Shown here: positions 46,601 to 54,290 of the stretch, piece by piece | Layout of the letters: every line of letters starts with the position of its first letter | Numbering within the stretch: the first letter of the stretch is position 1 | Translations under genes and position numbers: made by a program | The notes under the pieces: model-generated | Databases searched by the model: none | The model's input: only the letters and a program-made list of their open reading frames with translations | Told to the model about the DNA's origin: nothing | Source of the DNA: Burkholderia lata | GTDB taxonomy: Bacteria; Pseudomonadota; Gammaproteobacteria; Burkholderiales; Burkholderiaceae | Length of the DNA: 64,000 nucleotides | Reading direction: 5' to 3' | Assembly: GCF_000012945.1 (NCBI RefSeq) | Contig: NC_007510.1 | Coordinates: forward strand, 744,001 to 808,000

Positions 46601-48270
46601 AGATTCGTGCGCTGACGGGCGGCCAGGGCATCGACATCGTGCTGAATTCGCTCGCCGGCGAAGCGATGGTGCGCAGCATCGATACGCTGCGGCCGTTCGG
46701 TCGTTTCCTCGAGCTTGGCAAGCGGGATTTCTACGAAAACAGCCATATCGGGCTGCGGCCGTTCCGCAACAACATCAGCTATTTCGGTATCGACGCCGAC
46801 CAGTTGATGGGGGCGCTGCCGGAGCTGACCGCGCGCCTGTTCGGCGAAGTGATGGCGCTGTTCGAGGCAGGCGTGCTGCATCCGCTGCCGTATCGCGCGT
46901 TTCCCGCCGAACGGGCGGAGGATGCGTTCCGCTACATGCAGCAGGCGCGGCAGATCGGCAAAGTGCTCGTGACCTATCCGTCCGGCACGCCGGCTCCGAC
47001 GCGCGGCGTCGCGCGCGCGGGCTCGCTCGCACTCGATCCGCATGGCACGTACCTGGTGGTCGGCGGCACGGGCGGGCTCGGTTTCGCGAGCGCGCGCTGG
47101 ATGGTCGAGCGCGGCGCACGCCGGCTGACACTGGCGAGCCGTTCCGGCGACCTCGCTGCTGCTGCACGCGAGGAAGTCGAACACTGGCACAAGACGCTCG
47201 GCGTCACTGTCGATGTTGTGTCGTGCGATGTGACCGACGCAGCGGCGGTCGATGCGATGATCGACGCGATCGTCCGGCGCGACAGCCCGCTCAAGGGCGT
47301 GCTGCATTCGGCGATGTCGATCGACGACGGCCTCGTGCGCAATCTGGACGATGCGCGCATGGCCGCGGTGCTCGCACCGAAGGTGGCCGGCGCGTGGAAC
47401 CTGCATCGCGCGACGCGCGCGTTGCCGCTCGACCTGTTCGTGGTCTATTCGTCGGCGACAACCTATCTCGGCAATCCGGGGCAATCGAACTACGTCGCGG
47501 CCAACAGTTTCCTCGAGGCACTCGTCGAACATCGTCGCGCGGCGGGATTGCCGGGCACGTTCATGGCCTGGGGGCCGCTGGAGGATGTCGGCTTCCTCGC
47601 GCGTCACGCGGATACGCGCGAGGCGTTGCAGTCGCGGATCGGCGGTGCGTCGATCACGTCCGACGAGGCGATGGTCGCGCTCGAGCGCGCACTGGTGGCG
47701 GGCGCGGCCGGCGAAGCCGTGGTCCGGCTCGACTGGCATGCCGTGGCACGCGGGATGCCGGCCGCGAAGGCGCGCCGGTATTCGTTGCTGCAATCGCATG
47801 CGAAGGGCGGTGATGCGCGCGACGGCGGCACGCAACTGCGGGAAGAAGTGCTGGCGTTGCCGCGTGACGAAGCGATCGCGCTGGTTGCCCGGACACTGCA
47901 GGGGCAGATCGCGCGGATCCTGCACATGACGCCGGATCGCATCGCGCTCGACAAGTCGGTGCTCGACATGGGCATGGATTCGCTGATGGGAATGGAACTC
48001 GGCCTCGCGGTCGAGGAAGCGTTCGAGGTCAAGCTGTCGGTGATGGCAATAGCCGAGGGCGCGTCGGTGACGACGCTGGCCGGACGTATCGTCGATTCGA
48101 TCGGCGCATCGACCGATGCGGACGCCGGTTCCGCGACGGATGCCGCTCAGGAAGCCGTCGCGGCGCTCGCGGCGAAGCATGCGATCGACGGCGAAGCGCG
48201 TGCGATGCTCGATACGCGGCAGGCGCCCGTCGCGGGCCAGGCGTCGCCGACGCTGGAGGTCGCGCGATGA
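40633..48270 (+). CDS. wcbR: Single-module highly reducing type I polyketide synthase, WcbR-like
   Basis: 2545 residues, order KS-AT-DH-MT-ER-KR-ACP. KS: active C174 in DTACSSS, H310 (EAHGTG) and H350 (NIGHLE). AT: S638 in GHSVGE. DH: H939 in HVVDGGVAFP and D1111 in HPALMDSG. A methyltransferase-like region around 1400-1560 has only a poor SAM motif (LELGATDGD) and may be inactive. ER: HGGAGGVGIAAIQ (about 1937). KR: GGTGGLG (about 2144) and catalytic Y2287. ACP: S2450 in GMDSLMG. No thioesterase, so release needs a partner, most likely WcbT. Product is probably a saturated long acyl chain, by iterative use. The first 15-20 codons are AT-rich, then composition jumps to high GC. Confidence 0.95.
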   Translation: MNSKIAIIGIACRFPGGANNPGDFWQLLRDERDAVTEIPADRFGTDFYQHPSKREPGKSYTFSAGVVDNVAGFDAAFFGISPREAAQMDPQQRLLLELAWEAFEDAGVRPADMRGSNCGVFVGAASMDYGNRNMDDLNVIDPYSATGNTLSIASNRVSYLFDLRGPSMSVDTACSSSLVALHQAVKALQSGEADVALAGGVNLLLHPFGFVSFSKASMLSPRGRCRAFDATGDGYVRSEGGAFVLLKPLDRALADGDTIHAVIAGSGVNSVGHSPGGISVPGAAAQASLLRSVYARAGIDPQSLAYLEAHGTGTAVGDPIEARALIDVVSGERPADRPLLIGSVKTNIGHLETASGMAGLLKAVLCLKHRAVPRSLHFVTPNPGIDFDGGRLRVVDRYMPLDAGDAPLTVGVNSFGFGGTNAHVVLTEAPAANEASTVVPEHEPTQAQLSPLVLTARSANALGALAGRYLAMLDSGGDWQALAAAAARRRQWLEHRAIVAPAGVAEGRAALAALAQPAAEGLPACVATGQAPTDAVRTALVFSGNGCQWVGMGNELYAENAVFRAALDEVDALWCADGSPSLVDVMRGGPSAEWLAGAGAEWLAATENAQPLLFAIQVGMIRVIDARGMRYDAAIGHSVGEIAAAWVTGALSLADAVRVIKIRSRAQAMTRGSGRMAAVGIGDAAARELIARHGLARRVEIAGINSPDAVTLAGELQGLQALEAALRGSGKFFQMLDLDYAFHSSHMDRIETVVLAELASLRPQPGDGTFVSTVTGGALAGTELDARYWWRNIREPVRFGDGIAHLIEQGVRLFVEVSPHSILRTYVKQAFAAAGATGAALPTLKRDHGSAAMLQQAILAAIAHGANVDPGRFAPGESRAALPSYPWQRDRFWLTPTIEGYGLVNRRREHPLLGYRLHEHAFAWENQLDPAKLPMLADHVVDGGVAFPGAGYVEMALAAARTFFDTPDAALENVEIRTPVVFQPQQAKLFRLVIEPRTATFTIETRDRMSDGAWTLNVTGRMLESGNTLGDASIVPSGVLDRLLALPAADGATLYANTAAIGLSYGPAFRWVRTVRVAVDDGAALADIAAPAICGDARALSAYLLHPALMDSGFHPLFALLAAHAREGEHPAYVPVQIGRVDYLRGDTVERVLVRIDRHSPHSIVAHFEFLDARGAIVARLGACRFRRVDLVGRRQNLPARFVYRLEEVPLPGDVNAAGLPAPDALLAHAAARLDAAGHDGRRTQHLTEILPLLDVLASLYALRAFDALGAFAGTWQPAAGRAALATRLADMLVEDGLAHRDGGLLVRDDAACAALPPLDELWRGLLAESPGHVAELTLLAHCGAALPEVLNGTKDGARLLSPTGHSLVEQLLAASPTWQHVHALLAVSVEQAVDAWQPARRLRVLELGATDGDVLQTLGMHLAAARCDHAIAATAGQLAGFDADAEAAVRTVALQSGERLSLAADEAGPYDLIVANRALSGRHDVADALNAMRSWLAPGGLLLLAESRRGRFSDIVSGAQASSTEADAPVPLTPADLDAALEGAGFVDVVRHVEQSLDLDGTPTFVIARNPASAVVAQRGEDPSDLDTLARSEQWLVMHAPDAAGSFGGRLADALARAGYPADIVDVTHAADAIASLPAGRPAHVVFCAPETPLAESATGDGLMDAQRNGVIALAALVRALGAQPNAATRLTVVTRGGAPFAGTANAHPEQATLWGLGRVLANEHPELACRLIDVDRAADRIPDALIHELTGAAVEEEVVLGAHGRQVPRMLTATQAAARDDGAIACAAVLAFDAPGSLRNLEWFALPESPLGDDEVEIEPVATGLNFRDVMYAMGLLSDEAVETGFAGATIGMELSGRVVRVGNAVTEFAPGDAMLGFAPASFATRVRTRAQAIALKPERLSFEEAATVPTTFFTAYYALVELARLRRGERVLVHGGAGGVGIAAIQLARHFGAEVFATAGSDEKREFVRLLGADHVLDSRSLAFADEIRALTGGQGIDIVLNSLAGEAMVRSIDTLRPFGRFLELGKRDFYENSHIGLRPFRNNISYFGIDADQLMGALPELTARLFGEVMALFEAGVLHPLPYRAFPAERAEDAFRYMQQARQIGKVLVTYPSGTPAPTRGVARAGSLALDPHGTYLVVGGTGGLGFASARWMVERGARRLTLASRSGDLAAAAREEVEHWHKTLGVTVDVVSCDVTDAAAVDAMIDAIVRRDSPLKGVLHSAMSIDDGLVRNLDDARMAAVLAPKVAGAWNLHRATRALPLDLFVVYSSATTYLGNPGQSNYVAANSFLEALVEHRRAAGLPGTFMAWGPLEDVGFLARHADTREALQSRIGGASITSDEAMVALERALVAGAAGEAVVRLDWHAVARGMPAAKARRYSLLQSHAKGGDARDGGTQLREEVLALPRDEAIALVARTLQGQIARILHMTPDRIALDKSVLDMGMDSLMGMELGLAVEEAFEVKLSVMAIAEGASVTTLAGRIVDSIGASTDADAGSATDAAQEAVAALAAKHAIDGEARAMLDTRQAPVAGQASPTLEVAR

Positions 48271-49184
48271 GCGCGCCGTCCGGCTGGGCAACGAGTCAGG
48301 GCACGCTGGCACGTCCGCTGGCGATCGACGGTCACGGGCTGCACACGGGGCGCCGGGTGGGCGTGCGGATCCTGCCCGTGCGTCCGGAAGAGGGTGTGAC
48401 GGGGATCGCGTTCCGTCGCGTCGCGCAGGGGCGCACGCTCGCGACGCTGCCGGTCGATCCCGCGCTGCGCCGCGCGCAGCCGCTGTGCACGATGCTGCGC
48501 AACGCCGACGGCGTCGGCGTTCGCACGATCGAGCATCTGCTCGCATCGCTGCTCGCGTGCGAGATCGATCATGCGATCGTCGAGATCGATGCCGAGGAAG
48601 TGCCGATTCTCGATGGCAGCGCTGCGCCTTGGGTGGATGCCATCCGCGCGTGCGGCCGGGTCGCGCTCGATGCGCCGAAACGCTTCATCCGCGTGCTGCG
48701 GCCCGTCGTCGTCACGGACGGCGAGGGCGACCAGCGGCGCGAAATGCGGATCGAACCGGCGCCGCGTTACGAACTGAGCGTGCGCAACGACCTGCGCGGC
48801 TTCGGCGACATGCACTGGGACGGTGCGCTGACGCCGGCCGCATTTGCGACCGAAATCGCGCCGTCGCGCTCGTACGGCCGCGTGAAGTGGGCGGTACCCG
48901 CGATCGTCGCCGGTTACCTGCGCGGGGTGCCGATCCTGCGCGGCGCGCGGCCGTCGTGCACCGCGTCCATCGTCGGCAATCGCGTGCTGGGCGGGATGCG
49001 GCTGCCGGAAGAGTTCGTCCGGCATCGCGTGCTCGACCTGGTCGGCGATCTGGCGCTGGCCGGCGCGCCGCTGCTGGCGCGCGTGAGCGCGCTGCGGCCG
49101 AGCCACGAGATGAATTTCCGGCTGGTGGACGCGCTGCTGGCCGAACCGGATGCGTGGCAGTGGGCCGAGTTTCCCGACGCGTGA
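48267..49184 (+). CDS. wcbS: LpxC-like zinc deacetylase paralogue, WcbS-like
   Basis: A 305-residue LpxC-family protein. All known catalytic positions are kept: E89-H90 in RTIEHLLAS, H253 and D257 in RHRVLDLVGD (zinc ligands with H90) and H280 in RPSHEMN. DGHGLHTG at the N-terminus and ILDGSAAPW are typical. Differences from housekeeping LpxC include RSYGR for RTFGF near 201-205 in the substrate passage. It lies in a capsule operon next to a PKS, so the substrate is likely not UDP-acyl-GlcNAc; removal of an acetyl from an amino-lipid or sugar is inferred. ATGA overlap with wcbR. Confidence 0.9.
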   Translation: MSAPSGWATSQGTLARPLAIDGHGLHTGRRVGVRILPVRPEEGVTGIAFRRVAQGRTLATLPVDPALRRAQPLCTMLRNADGVGVRTIEHLLASLLACEIDHAIVEIDAEEVPILDGSAAPWVDAIRACGRVALDAPKRFIRVLRPVVVTDGEGDQRREMRIEPAPRYELSVRNDLRGFGDMHWDGALTPAAFATEIAPSRSYGRVKWAVPAIVAGYLRGVPILRGARPSCTASIVGNRVLGGMRLPEEFVRHRVLDLVGDLALAGAPLLARVSALRPSHEMNFRLVDALLAEPDAWQWAEFPDA

Positions 49185-49248
49185 CACCACGCTTTTTCAT
49201 GACGCGCGGCGTAACATAGCGTCTTTTCGAGATACAGCGAAGGAAGCA

Positions 49249-50577
49249 ATGGCACTGGGAGAGCATCTTCGCCAGCAACTGGCGGCGAAAGCGCTGAAAC
49301 GGCAACTGGAGCGCGCAACTGATGCTGCCGCGGCACCGGGCGTGCCGGGCACGCTGGCCGCGCAGACCGCATCGGCGCGCAGCCGCTTCGAATCGATGCC
49401 GCAGTATCAGCAGGTCCGGATCATGCGCGAGATGGGCGAGAAGCTGCGGGTCGACTCGCCGTTTTTCCGTGTGCACGACGGCGTGGCCGGTGCGACGACG
49501 CAGATCGGCGGCCGCGAGTACCTGAACTTCGCGAACTACAACTACCTCGGCCTGGCCGGCGATCCGGCCGTGTCGTCACGCGCGAAAGCCGCGATCGACC
49601 GCTACGGCACGTCGGCTTCCGCGAGCCGGATGGTCGCGGGCGAGCGCCCGGTGCAGCGCGACCTCGAGCGCGCGCTGGCCGCGTTCTACGAGACCGACGA
49701 CTGTGTCGCGTTCGTGAGCGGCCATGCGACGAACGTGACCGTGATCGGCGCGCTGTTCGGCCCCGGGGATCTGGTCGTCCACGATTCGCTCGCGCACAAC
49801 AGCATCGTGCAGGGTGCGCAACTGAGCGGCGCGAAGCGGCTGAGCTTCGCGCACAACGACTGGCAGGCGCTCGACGAACTGCTGTCGCGCGTGCGCCGCG
49901 AATACCGGCACGTGCTGATCGCGATCGAAGGGCTGTACAGCATGGACGGCGATTTCCCCGACCTGCAGCGCTTCGTCGACGTGAAGACGCGCCACGGTGC
50001 CTTCCTGCTGGTCGACGAGGCGCATTCGCTCGGCGTGCTCGGCGCGACCGGCAAGGGTATCCGCGAGCACTGCGGTGTCGCGCCCGACCAGGTCGACATG
50101 TGGATGGGCACGATGAGCAAGACGCTGGCCGGTTGTGGCGGTTTCATCGCCGGCTGTCAGCCGCTGGTCGACATGCTGCGCCATCTGGCGCCGGGCTTCC
50201 TGTACAGCGTCGGGCTCGCGCCGACGCTCGCCGAAGCATCGCTGGCTGCGCTCGAGCGCCTGCAGGCCGAGCCGCAGCGCGTTGCGCAACTGCAGGCGCG
50301 CGGGCGGCAGTTCCTGACCGAGGCGCGTGCCGCGGGGCTGAATACGGGCACGAGCGCCGGGTTCGCGGTCGTGCCGGTGATCACGGGGAGCTCGCTGAAG
50401 GCCGCGCAATGGGCCAATGCGATGTTCGACGAAGGGATCAACGTGCAGCCGATCTTCTATCCGGCCGTCGAGGAAAAGGCGGCGCGCCTGCGCTTCTTCA
50501 TCTGCTCGACGCACGAGCCGGAGCAGATCAGCCGGACGGTCGCCGTGTTGTCGCGTCTCGCGGGGCGCAGCGCATGA
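49249..50577 (+). CDS. wcbT: Alpha-oxoamine synthase (PLP, AONS/SPT family), WcbT-like
   Basis: A 442-residue fold-type I PLP enzyme. Active-site features: D256-x2-H259 in VDEAHSLG, Schiff-base lysine K291 in GTMSKTLAGCGG, FANYNYLGLAG near 95 and H179-type DSLAHNS. The family (8-amino-7-oxononanoate, serine palmitoyl- and aminolevulinate synthases) joins an amino acid to an acyl thioester with loss of CO2. About 45 extra N-terminal residues precede the usual start. Here the thioester could be the WcbR acyl-ACP, as known for PKS offloading in fumonisin-type pathways. ATG at 49249 has AAGGAAG just upstream and follows wcbS by 64 bp. Confidence 0.9.
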   Translation: MALGEHLRQQLAAKALKRQLERATDAAAAPGVPGTLAAQTASARSRFESMPQYQQVRIMREMGEKLRVDSPFFRVHDGVAGATTQIGGREYLNFANYNYLGLAGDPAVSSRAKAAIDRYGTSASASRMVAGERPVQRDLERALAAFYETDDCVAFVSGHATNVTVIGALFGPGDLVVHDSLAHNSIVQGAQLSGAKRLSFAHNDWQALDELLSRVRREYRHVLIAIEGLYSMDGDFPDLQRFVDVKTRHGAFLLVDEAHSLGVLGATGKGIREHCGVAPDQVDMWMGTMSKTLAGCGGFIAGCQPLVDMLRHLAPGFLYSVGLAPTLAEASLAALERLQAEPQRVAQLQARGRQFLTEARAAGLNTGTSAGFAVVPVITGSSLKAAQWANAMFDEGINVQPIFYPAVEEKAARLRFFICSTHEPEQISRTVAVLSRLAGRSA

Positions 50578-51248
50578 CGCTGGCCGGCGCGTTCGCGCAA
50601 GCGGTTCCGCGCGCCGGTGAGCGCGTGCGGTTTCGCTCGGCCGATGCGGGCGACGCGGCAGCGTGTGCACCGCTTGTGTTTGCGTCCGGCGTGGCCGAAT
50701 TCGGGTTCTTTCTCGGCGAAAGCGACGCACGCTGCATCGCCTTCCTGCAGCAGGCGTTCCGGTCGCGTCACGGGCGCTTCTCGTGGCGCCGGCATCGTGT
50801 CGCGGTCGCCGACGACGGCGCCGTGCTCGCCGTGATGGCGATTCACGACGGGCAGCAGACGATGTTCGACGACGTGCATGTCGTGTGGGCACTGGCGCGT
50901 TGCTTCGGCGTGCGCCGCACGATTGGCCAGTTGTTGCGCGGGCTGATCCTCGAAACGGAAATTCCGGCGCCGAAGCGCTCGCAGATCCTCGTCGCGCATT
51001 GCGCAACCGACGAGCGGCAGCGCGGCACGGGGATCTTCAGCGCACTGTTTCGCGATGCGCTGGACACCGGCGCATTGCCCGGCGACGGCAGTCGCGACGT
51101 CGTGCTCGACGTGCTGACCCGCAACGTGCGGGCCCGCGTGCTGTACGAACGGCTCGGATTCACCGCGCTGCCGCGGCCGCGTGCCCGTTCGCGCCGGCTA
51201 CCGGCCGAACTCGATTCGATCCGGATGCGGCTTTCTCGCCGCGTCTGA
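50574..51248 (+). CDS. GNAT-family acyltransferase linked to wcbT
   Basis: A 224-residue protein with a GNAT-like pattern: the acyl-CoA loop region about 150-170 reads DERQRGTGIFSALF (R/Q-x-x-G-x-G/A), followed by VLDVLTRNVRARVLYERLGF, the usual final strand/helix. No signal peptide. ATGA overlap with wcbT shows coupling. In a set with PKS, deacetylase and alpha-oxoamine synthase, N-acylation of an amino-lipid is a reasonable guess; the substrate is not readable from sequence. Confidence 0.8.
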   Translation: MTLAGAFAQAVPRAGERVRFRSADAGDAAACAPLVFASGVAEFGFFLGESDARCIAFLQQAFRSRHGRFSWRRHRVAVADDGAVLAVMAIHDGQQTMFDDVHVVWALARCFGVRRTIGQLLRGLILETEIPAPKRSQILVAHCATDERQRGTGIFSALFRDALDTGALPGDGSRDVVLDVLTRNVRARVLYERLGFTALPRPRARSRRLPAELDSIRMRLSRRV

Positions 51249-51272
51249 CGGCGCGAATGACAGCCCGTTGCG

Positions 51273-52106
51273 TTACTTGTGCCGCGGGCTGAACGGCCGC
51301 TGCTGCACATCGGCGCCGTGCGCGACGATCGCCATGCTTTCCGGTACTTCCTCCCACGCACCCCGCAAGTCGACGAGCGGCTCGGACACGACCATGAACG
51401 CGTCGTCGCCGGCTTCGGCGATGCGCGGGTTGTGCGGATACAGCTCGTGCAGGTGCTTGAACGACGTGCTGTGGAACAGCGAACGTGACTGCCGTTCGCT
51501 CGAATAGCGCACCGCGATGATCCGTTCGCCGTCCGTCGCGCAGATCGTCATGTTGAGCGGGTCGGCCACGCGATGCCGCGCGGCGGTTTCCTCGACCACG
51601 CCGACCATCCGCTCGAGCGCCGGCAGCGGCGTCTGCTCGAGGCCGTAGGTCAGCGCGAGGCGAAACATCAATTCGGAGTCGGTCGAGCCTTCGAGCGTCG
51701 GGAACAGCGCGGGATCGACCTTCATCGTCAGGTCGCGGCGCAGCTTGTGAAAGTCGCGGATCAGCCCGTTGTGCGCGAACAGCCAGCGGCCGTGGCGGAA
51801 CGGGTGGCAGTTGGTTTCCTGCACGGGGGTGTCGGTGGCCGCGCGGATATGCGCGATGAACATCCGCGAACGGATCGCGCGCGCGGCTTCGCGCAGGTTG
51901 CGGTCGTTCCACGCGGGATGCACGGAGCGGTAGCGGAACGGGAGTTCTTCGGGGCGCCCGTACCAGCCGATGCCGAAGCCGTCGCCGTTGGTGGTCGTCG
52001 CTCCCAGCTCCGAATGCAGGCTCTGGTCGATCAGCGAATGCTTCGCGCGGAACAGTACGGTTTCGAGATGAATCGGATTACCCGTATAAGCGAGCCAGCG
52101 GCACAT
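51273..52106 (-). CDS. Class II glutamine amidotransferase (YafJ/EgtC-like)
   Basis: A 277-residue Ntn-hydrolase. The nucleophile is C2 in MCRWLAYTG, exposed after methionine removal; later motifs are NGDGFGIGWY, FIAHIRAAT, NCHPF and FAHNG, all typical of the glutaminase domain. No synthase domain is attached, as in YafJ and EgtC. Its acceptor is unknown. ATG at 52106 is fixed by the N-terminal cysteine and by GGAG upstream. It is convergent with the GNAT gene and not part of the capsule operon. Confidence 0.92.
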   Translation of the reverse strand: MCRWLAYTGNPIHLETVLFRAKHSLIDQSLHSELGATTTNGDGFGIGWYGRPEELPFRYRSVHPAWNDRNLREAARAIRSRMFIAHIRAATDTPVQETNCHPFRHGRWLFAHNGLIRDFHKLRRDLTMKVDPALFPTLEGSTDSELMFRLALTYGLEQTPLPALERMVGVVEETAARHRVADPLNMTICATDGERIIAVRYSSERQSRSLFHSTSFKHLHELYPHNPRIAEAGDDAFMVVSEPLVDLRGAWEEVPESMAIVAHGADVQQRPFSPRHK

Positions 52107-52260
52107 GGAGCGCTCCTTCACGATGGATCGTTCAGCATGGTAGCCGACTTCGCGGCGCATCCGTGCCTGAGCGCACGCGGCCGGTCAATCGGGCAGGTAC
52201 GCTGGCCAATCTTCATACATCGGTTGCCGGCCCGGATGCGCGACGCGCAACCGGGCGGCC

Positions 52261-52287
52261 ATGCGGCCAATGCGGCCAATGCGGCCG
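52261..52287. repeat. Short tandem repeat, 3 x 9 bp
   Basis: ATGCGGCCA at 52261-52269 and 52270-52278, and ATGCGGCCG at 52279-52287. It lies in the 219-bp gap between the amidotransferase and the AhpD-like gene and codes for nothing supported. Copy number may vary by slippage. Confidence 0.8.
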
Positions 52288-52325
52288 GGCGCCGCCACCT
52301 GACGGCAGCGCCGCGGCCGTCAAGC

Positions 52326-52655
52326 TCACTCGCCGAGCGCGTCCATCACGCGTGCCGAATAGACAAGCGCCGCACCCGCGTTCAGTGCAATTGCCACGCC
52401 GAGCGCTTCCGCCACTTCCTCTTTGGTCGCGCCATGCTTGGCCGCTTCCGCGGTGTGCACGGCGATACAGCCGTCGCAGCGCGTCGTGACGGCGACCGCG
52501 AGCGCGATCAGTTCGCGCGTCTTCGCGTCGAGATGGCCCGTCTTGGCACCGGCGCCCGACAGCGCCTTGTAGCCGGCCAGCGTATCGGGCGACAGCTTGG
52601 CGATCTCGCCGATGCGCGTCGAGAGTTCCTTCCGGTATTCGTTCCAGTTCAGCAT
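52326..52655 (-). CDS. Carboxymuconolactone decarboxylase (AhpD-like) family protein
   Basis: A 109-residue all-helical protein. LDAKTRELIALAVAVTTRCDGCIAVHT holds the CxxC and the histidine three residues beyond of the peroxidase-type CMD family (alkylhydroperoxidase AhpD core). Such proteins reduce peroxides or act as redox partners. It is divergent from an AraC regulator, which is likely to control it. Confidence 0.92.
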   Translation of the reverse strand: MLNWNEYRKELSTRIGEIAKLSPDTLAGYKALSGAGAKTGHLDAKTRELIALAVAVTTRCDGCIAVHTAEAAKHGATKEEVAEALGVAIALNAGAALVYSARVMDALGE

Positions 52656-52784
52656 GATGCGTCCTTTCGAGTAGGGGTGAGGAAGGCGGCGGGCGCCGCG
52701 ATCTCGGGCGATGCAGGGCTATTCTGATCGTTCGCGCTGAGGGTTTCGATACGCTAGAGTGTCAATTTTTAGCGCGATCGTCTC

Positions 52785-53732
52785 ATGGATGCGTTGAGTC
52801 AACTCCTGTCGCTGGGCCGCAGCCATGTCGAACTCGACGTGCGCTGCCTGCTCGACGGGCCGTTCGCGATGCCGCACGACCCGCTGCCGTCCGGCGAGGC
52901 GGCGTTTCACCTGGTGCTGGCCGGAACCTGCCGGCTGCGTACCGCGGACGGGCGCACGCTGCAACTCGCCGAAGGCGATTTCGTGCTGCTGCCCGCAGGT
53001 GGCGCGCACGATCTGCTCGACGCAGGGGCCGGCCGGTCGCGGCCGGTTGCGGCGTTGCGCGAACAGGGCGCCGGCGGCGGCGCGGTGCTGCCGGTCAAGT
53101 CGAACCTCGATCCGGCCGAACCGGGTGGCGCGAGCGTGGACCTGCTGTGCGGACGGTTCGTCTATGCGCGCGGCGCGGGCGAACTGCTGATGCGCACGCT
53201 GCCGCATGTGCTGCATGTCGGGTTGCGCGAGGCGTCGGGGTTCGCGCCGCTGCAACTGCTGACGAGCGTGCTGCGCACCGAGGCATCGAACGGGCAGCCG
53301 GGCGCCGGCGCGATCGTGAACGCGCTCGGCCAGGCGCTGCTCGCGTACGCATTGCGGGCATACGGTCGCGGTGCACGCGTACCGTCCGGCTGGCTGGCGC
53401 TGGCGGCCGACGCGCGGCTCGGCCCGTCGGTCCAGGCCGTGCTGCAGGCGCCGGAAAAACCGTGGACGGTCGAGTCGCTCGGCGACGCCTCCGCGATGTC
53501 GCGCGCGACGTACGCGCGGCATTTCCGCGAGCGGGCCGGGATGAGCGTCGGCGCGTTCGTCGCGCAGATCCGGATGATGCACGCGTGCGCGCTGCTGCTG
53601 GACACGCAGCGCGGGCAGGCGGAGATCGGCCAGGCGGTCGGTTACCAGTCCGAGGCCGCCTTCGGCAAGGCGTTTCGCGCGGTGCTCGGCACGACGCCGG
53701 GGCGCTGGCGGCGGGCGCAGCGCGAATTGTAA
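52785..53732 (+). CDS. AraC-family transcriptional regulator with cupin N-terminus
   Basis: A 315-residue regulator. Residues about 10-190 form a cupin_6-type sensing domain (FHLVLAGTCRL, LAEGDFVLLPAGGAHDL); residues about 215-310 are the AraC DNA-binding domain with two helix-turn-helices (WTVESLGDASAMSRATYARHF and IGQAVGYQSEAAFGKAFR, ending GTTPGRWRR). It shares a 129-bp promoter region with the AhpD-like gene, the usual arrangement of this regulator subgroup with CMD or oxidoreductase genes. Confidence 0.93.
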   Translation: MDALSQLLSLGRSHVELDVRCLLDGPFAMPHDPLPSGEAAFHLVLAGTCRLRTADGRTLQLAEGDFVLLPAGGAHDLLDAGAGRSRPVAALREQGAGGGAVLPVKSNLDPAEPGGASVDLLCGRFVYARGAGELLMRTLPHVLHVGLREASGFAPLQLLTSVLRTEASNGQPGAGAIVNALGQALLAYALRAYGRGARVPSGWLALAADARLGPSVQAVLQAPEKPWTVESLGDASAMSRATYARHFRERAGMSVGAFVAQIRMMHACALLLDTQRGQAEIGQAVGYQSEAAFGKAFRAVLGTTPGRWRRAQREL

Positions 53733-53834
53733 GACTGCAAGCGCGGCGTCTTGCCGCGCACCAAAGCTGCTACCATGCGCGAAACGCAGTTCAACGAAAA
53801 CGATTTCGAACAAGAAGAAAGAGAGGGCAAAGCA

Positions 53835-54278
53835 ATGAACCAGACCACCATCCAGCAGCCGTCGTTCGCGTTCGTGGCCGCGTCGTGGGCCGCGCTGCTC
53901 GCCGGTTTCGCGGCATTCCTGATCGGTCTCTGGAACGCCGGCATGCAGCTCAACGAGAAGGGCTACTACTTCACCGTGCTGGTGTTCGGTCTCTATGCGG
54001 CAATCTCGCTGCAGAAAAGCGTCCGCGACCGCGCGGAAGGCATTCCCGTCACCGGCATCTACTACGGCCTCAGCTGGATCGCGCTGCTGCTGTCGATCGC
54101 GCTGCTGGTCGTCGGCCTCTTCAACGCGACACTGCAACTGAGCGAGAAGGGCTTCTACGCGATGTCGTTCGTGCTCGCGCTGTTCGGCGCGGTGGCCGTG
54201 CAGAAGAACACGCGCGACCTGCAGAACGCGAAGCCGCGCTATACCGACGCCGAATCGGCGCCGTCCGTCCAGGAGTGA
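53835..54278 (+). CDS. YiaA/YiaB-family inner-membrane protein
   Basis: A 147-residue protein with four predicted membrane helices arranged as two repeats, each containing the motif W/F-NA-x-QL-x-EKG-Y/F-Y (GLWNAGMQLNEKGYY and GLFNATLQLSEKGFY). This internal repeat is the YiaAB domain. Function unknown; in enterobacteria it is a membrane protein of unknown role. I use the ATG at 53835 with GAGAGGG upstream; an ATG at 53775 would add a charged 20-residue tail. Confidence 0.82.
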   Translation: MNQTTIQQPSFAFVAASWAALLAGFAAFLIGLWNAGMQLNEKGYYFTVLVFGLYAAISLQKSVRDRAEGIPVTGIYYGLSWIALLLSIALLVVGLFNATLQLSEKGFYAMSFVLALFGAVAVQKNTRDLQNAKPRYTDAESAPSVQE

Positions 54279-54290
54279 CGGCACGCGAAG

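Noticed and set aside
45115..48546. A 1143-codon minus-strand open frame opposite wcbR
   Set aside because: Same shadow effect in a high-GC PKS gene; low-complexity arginine/aspartate-rich product, no motif. A similar frame at 41290-43392 was dropped too.
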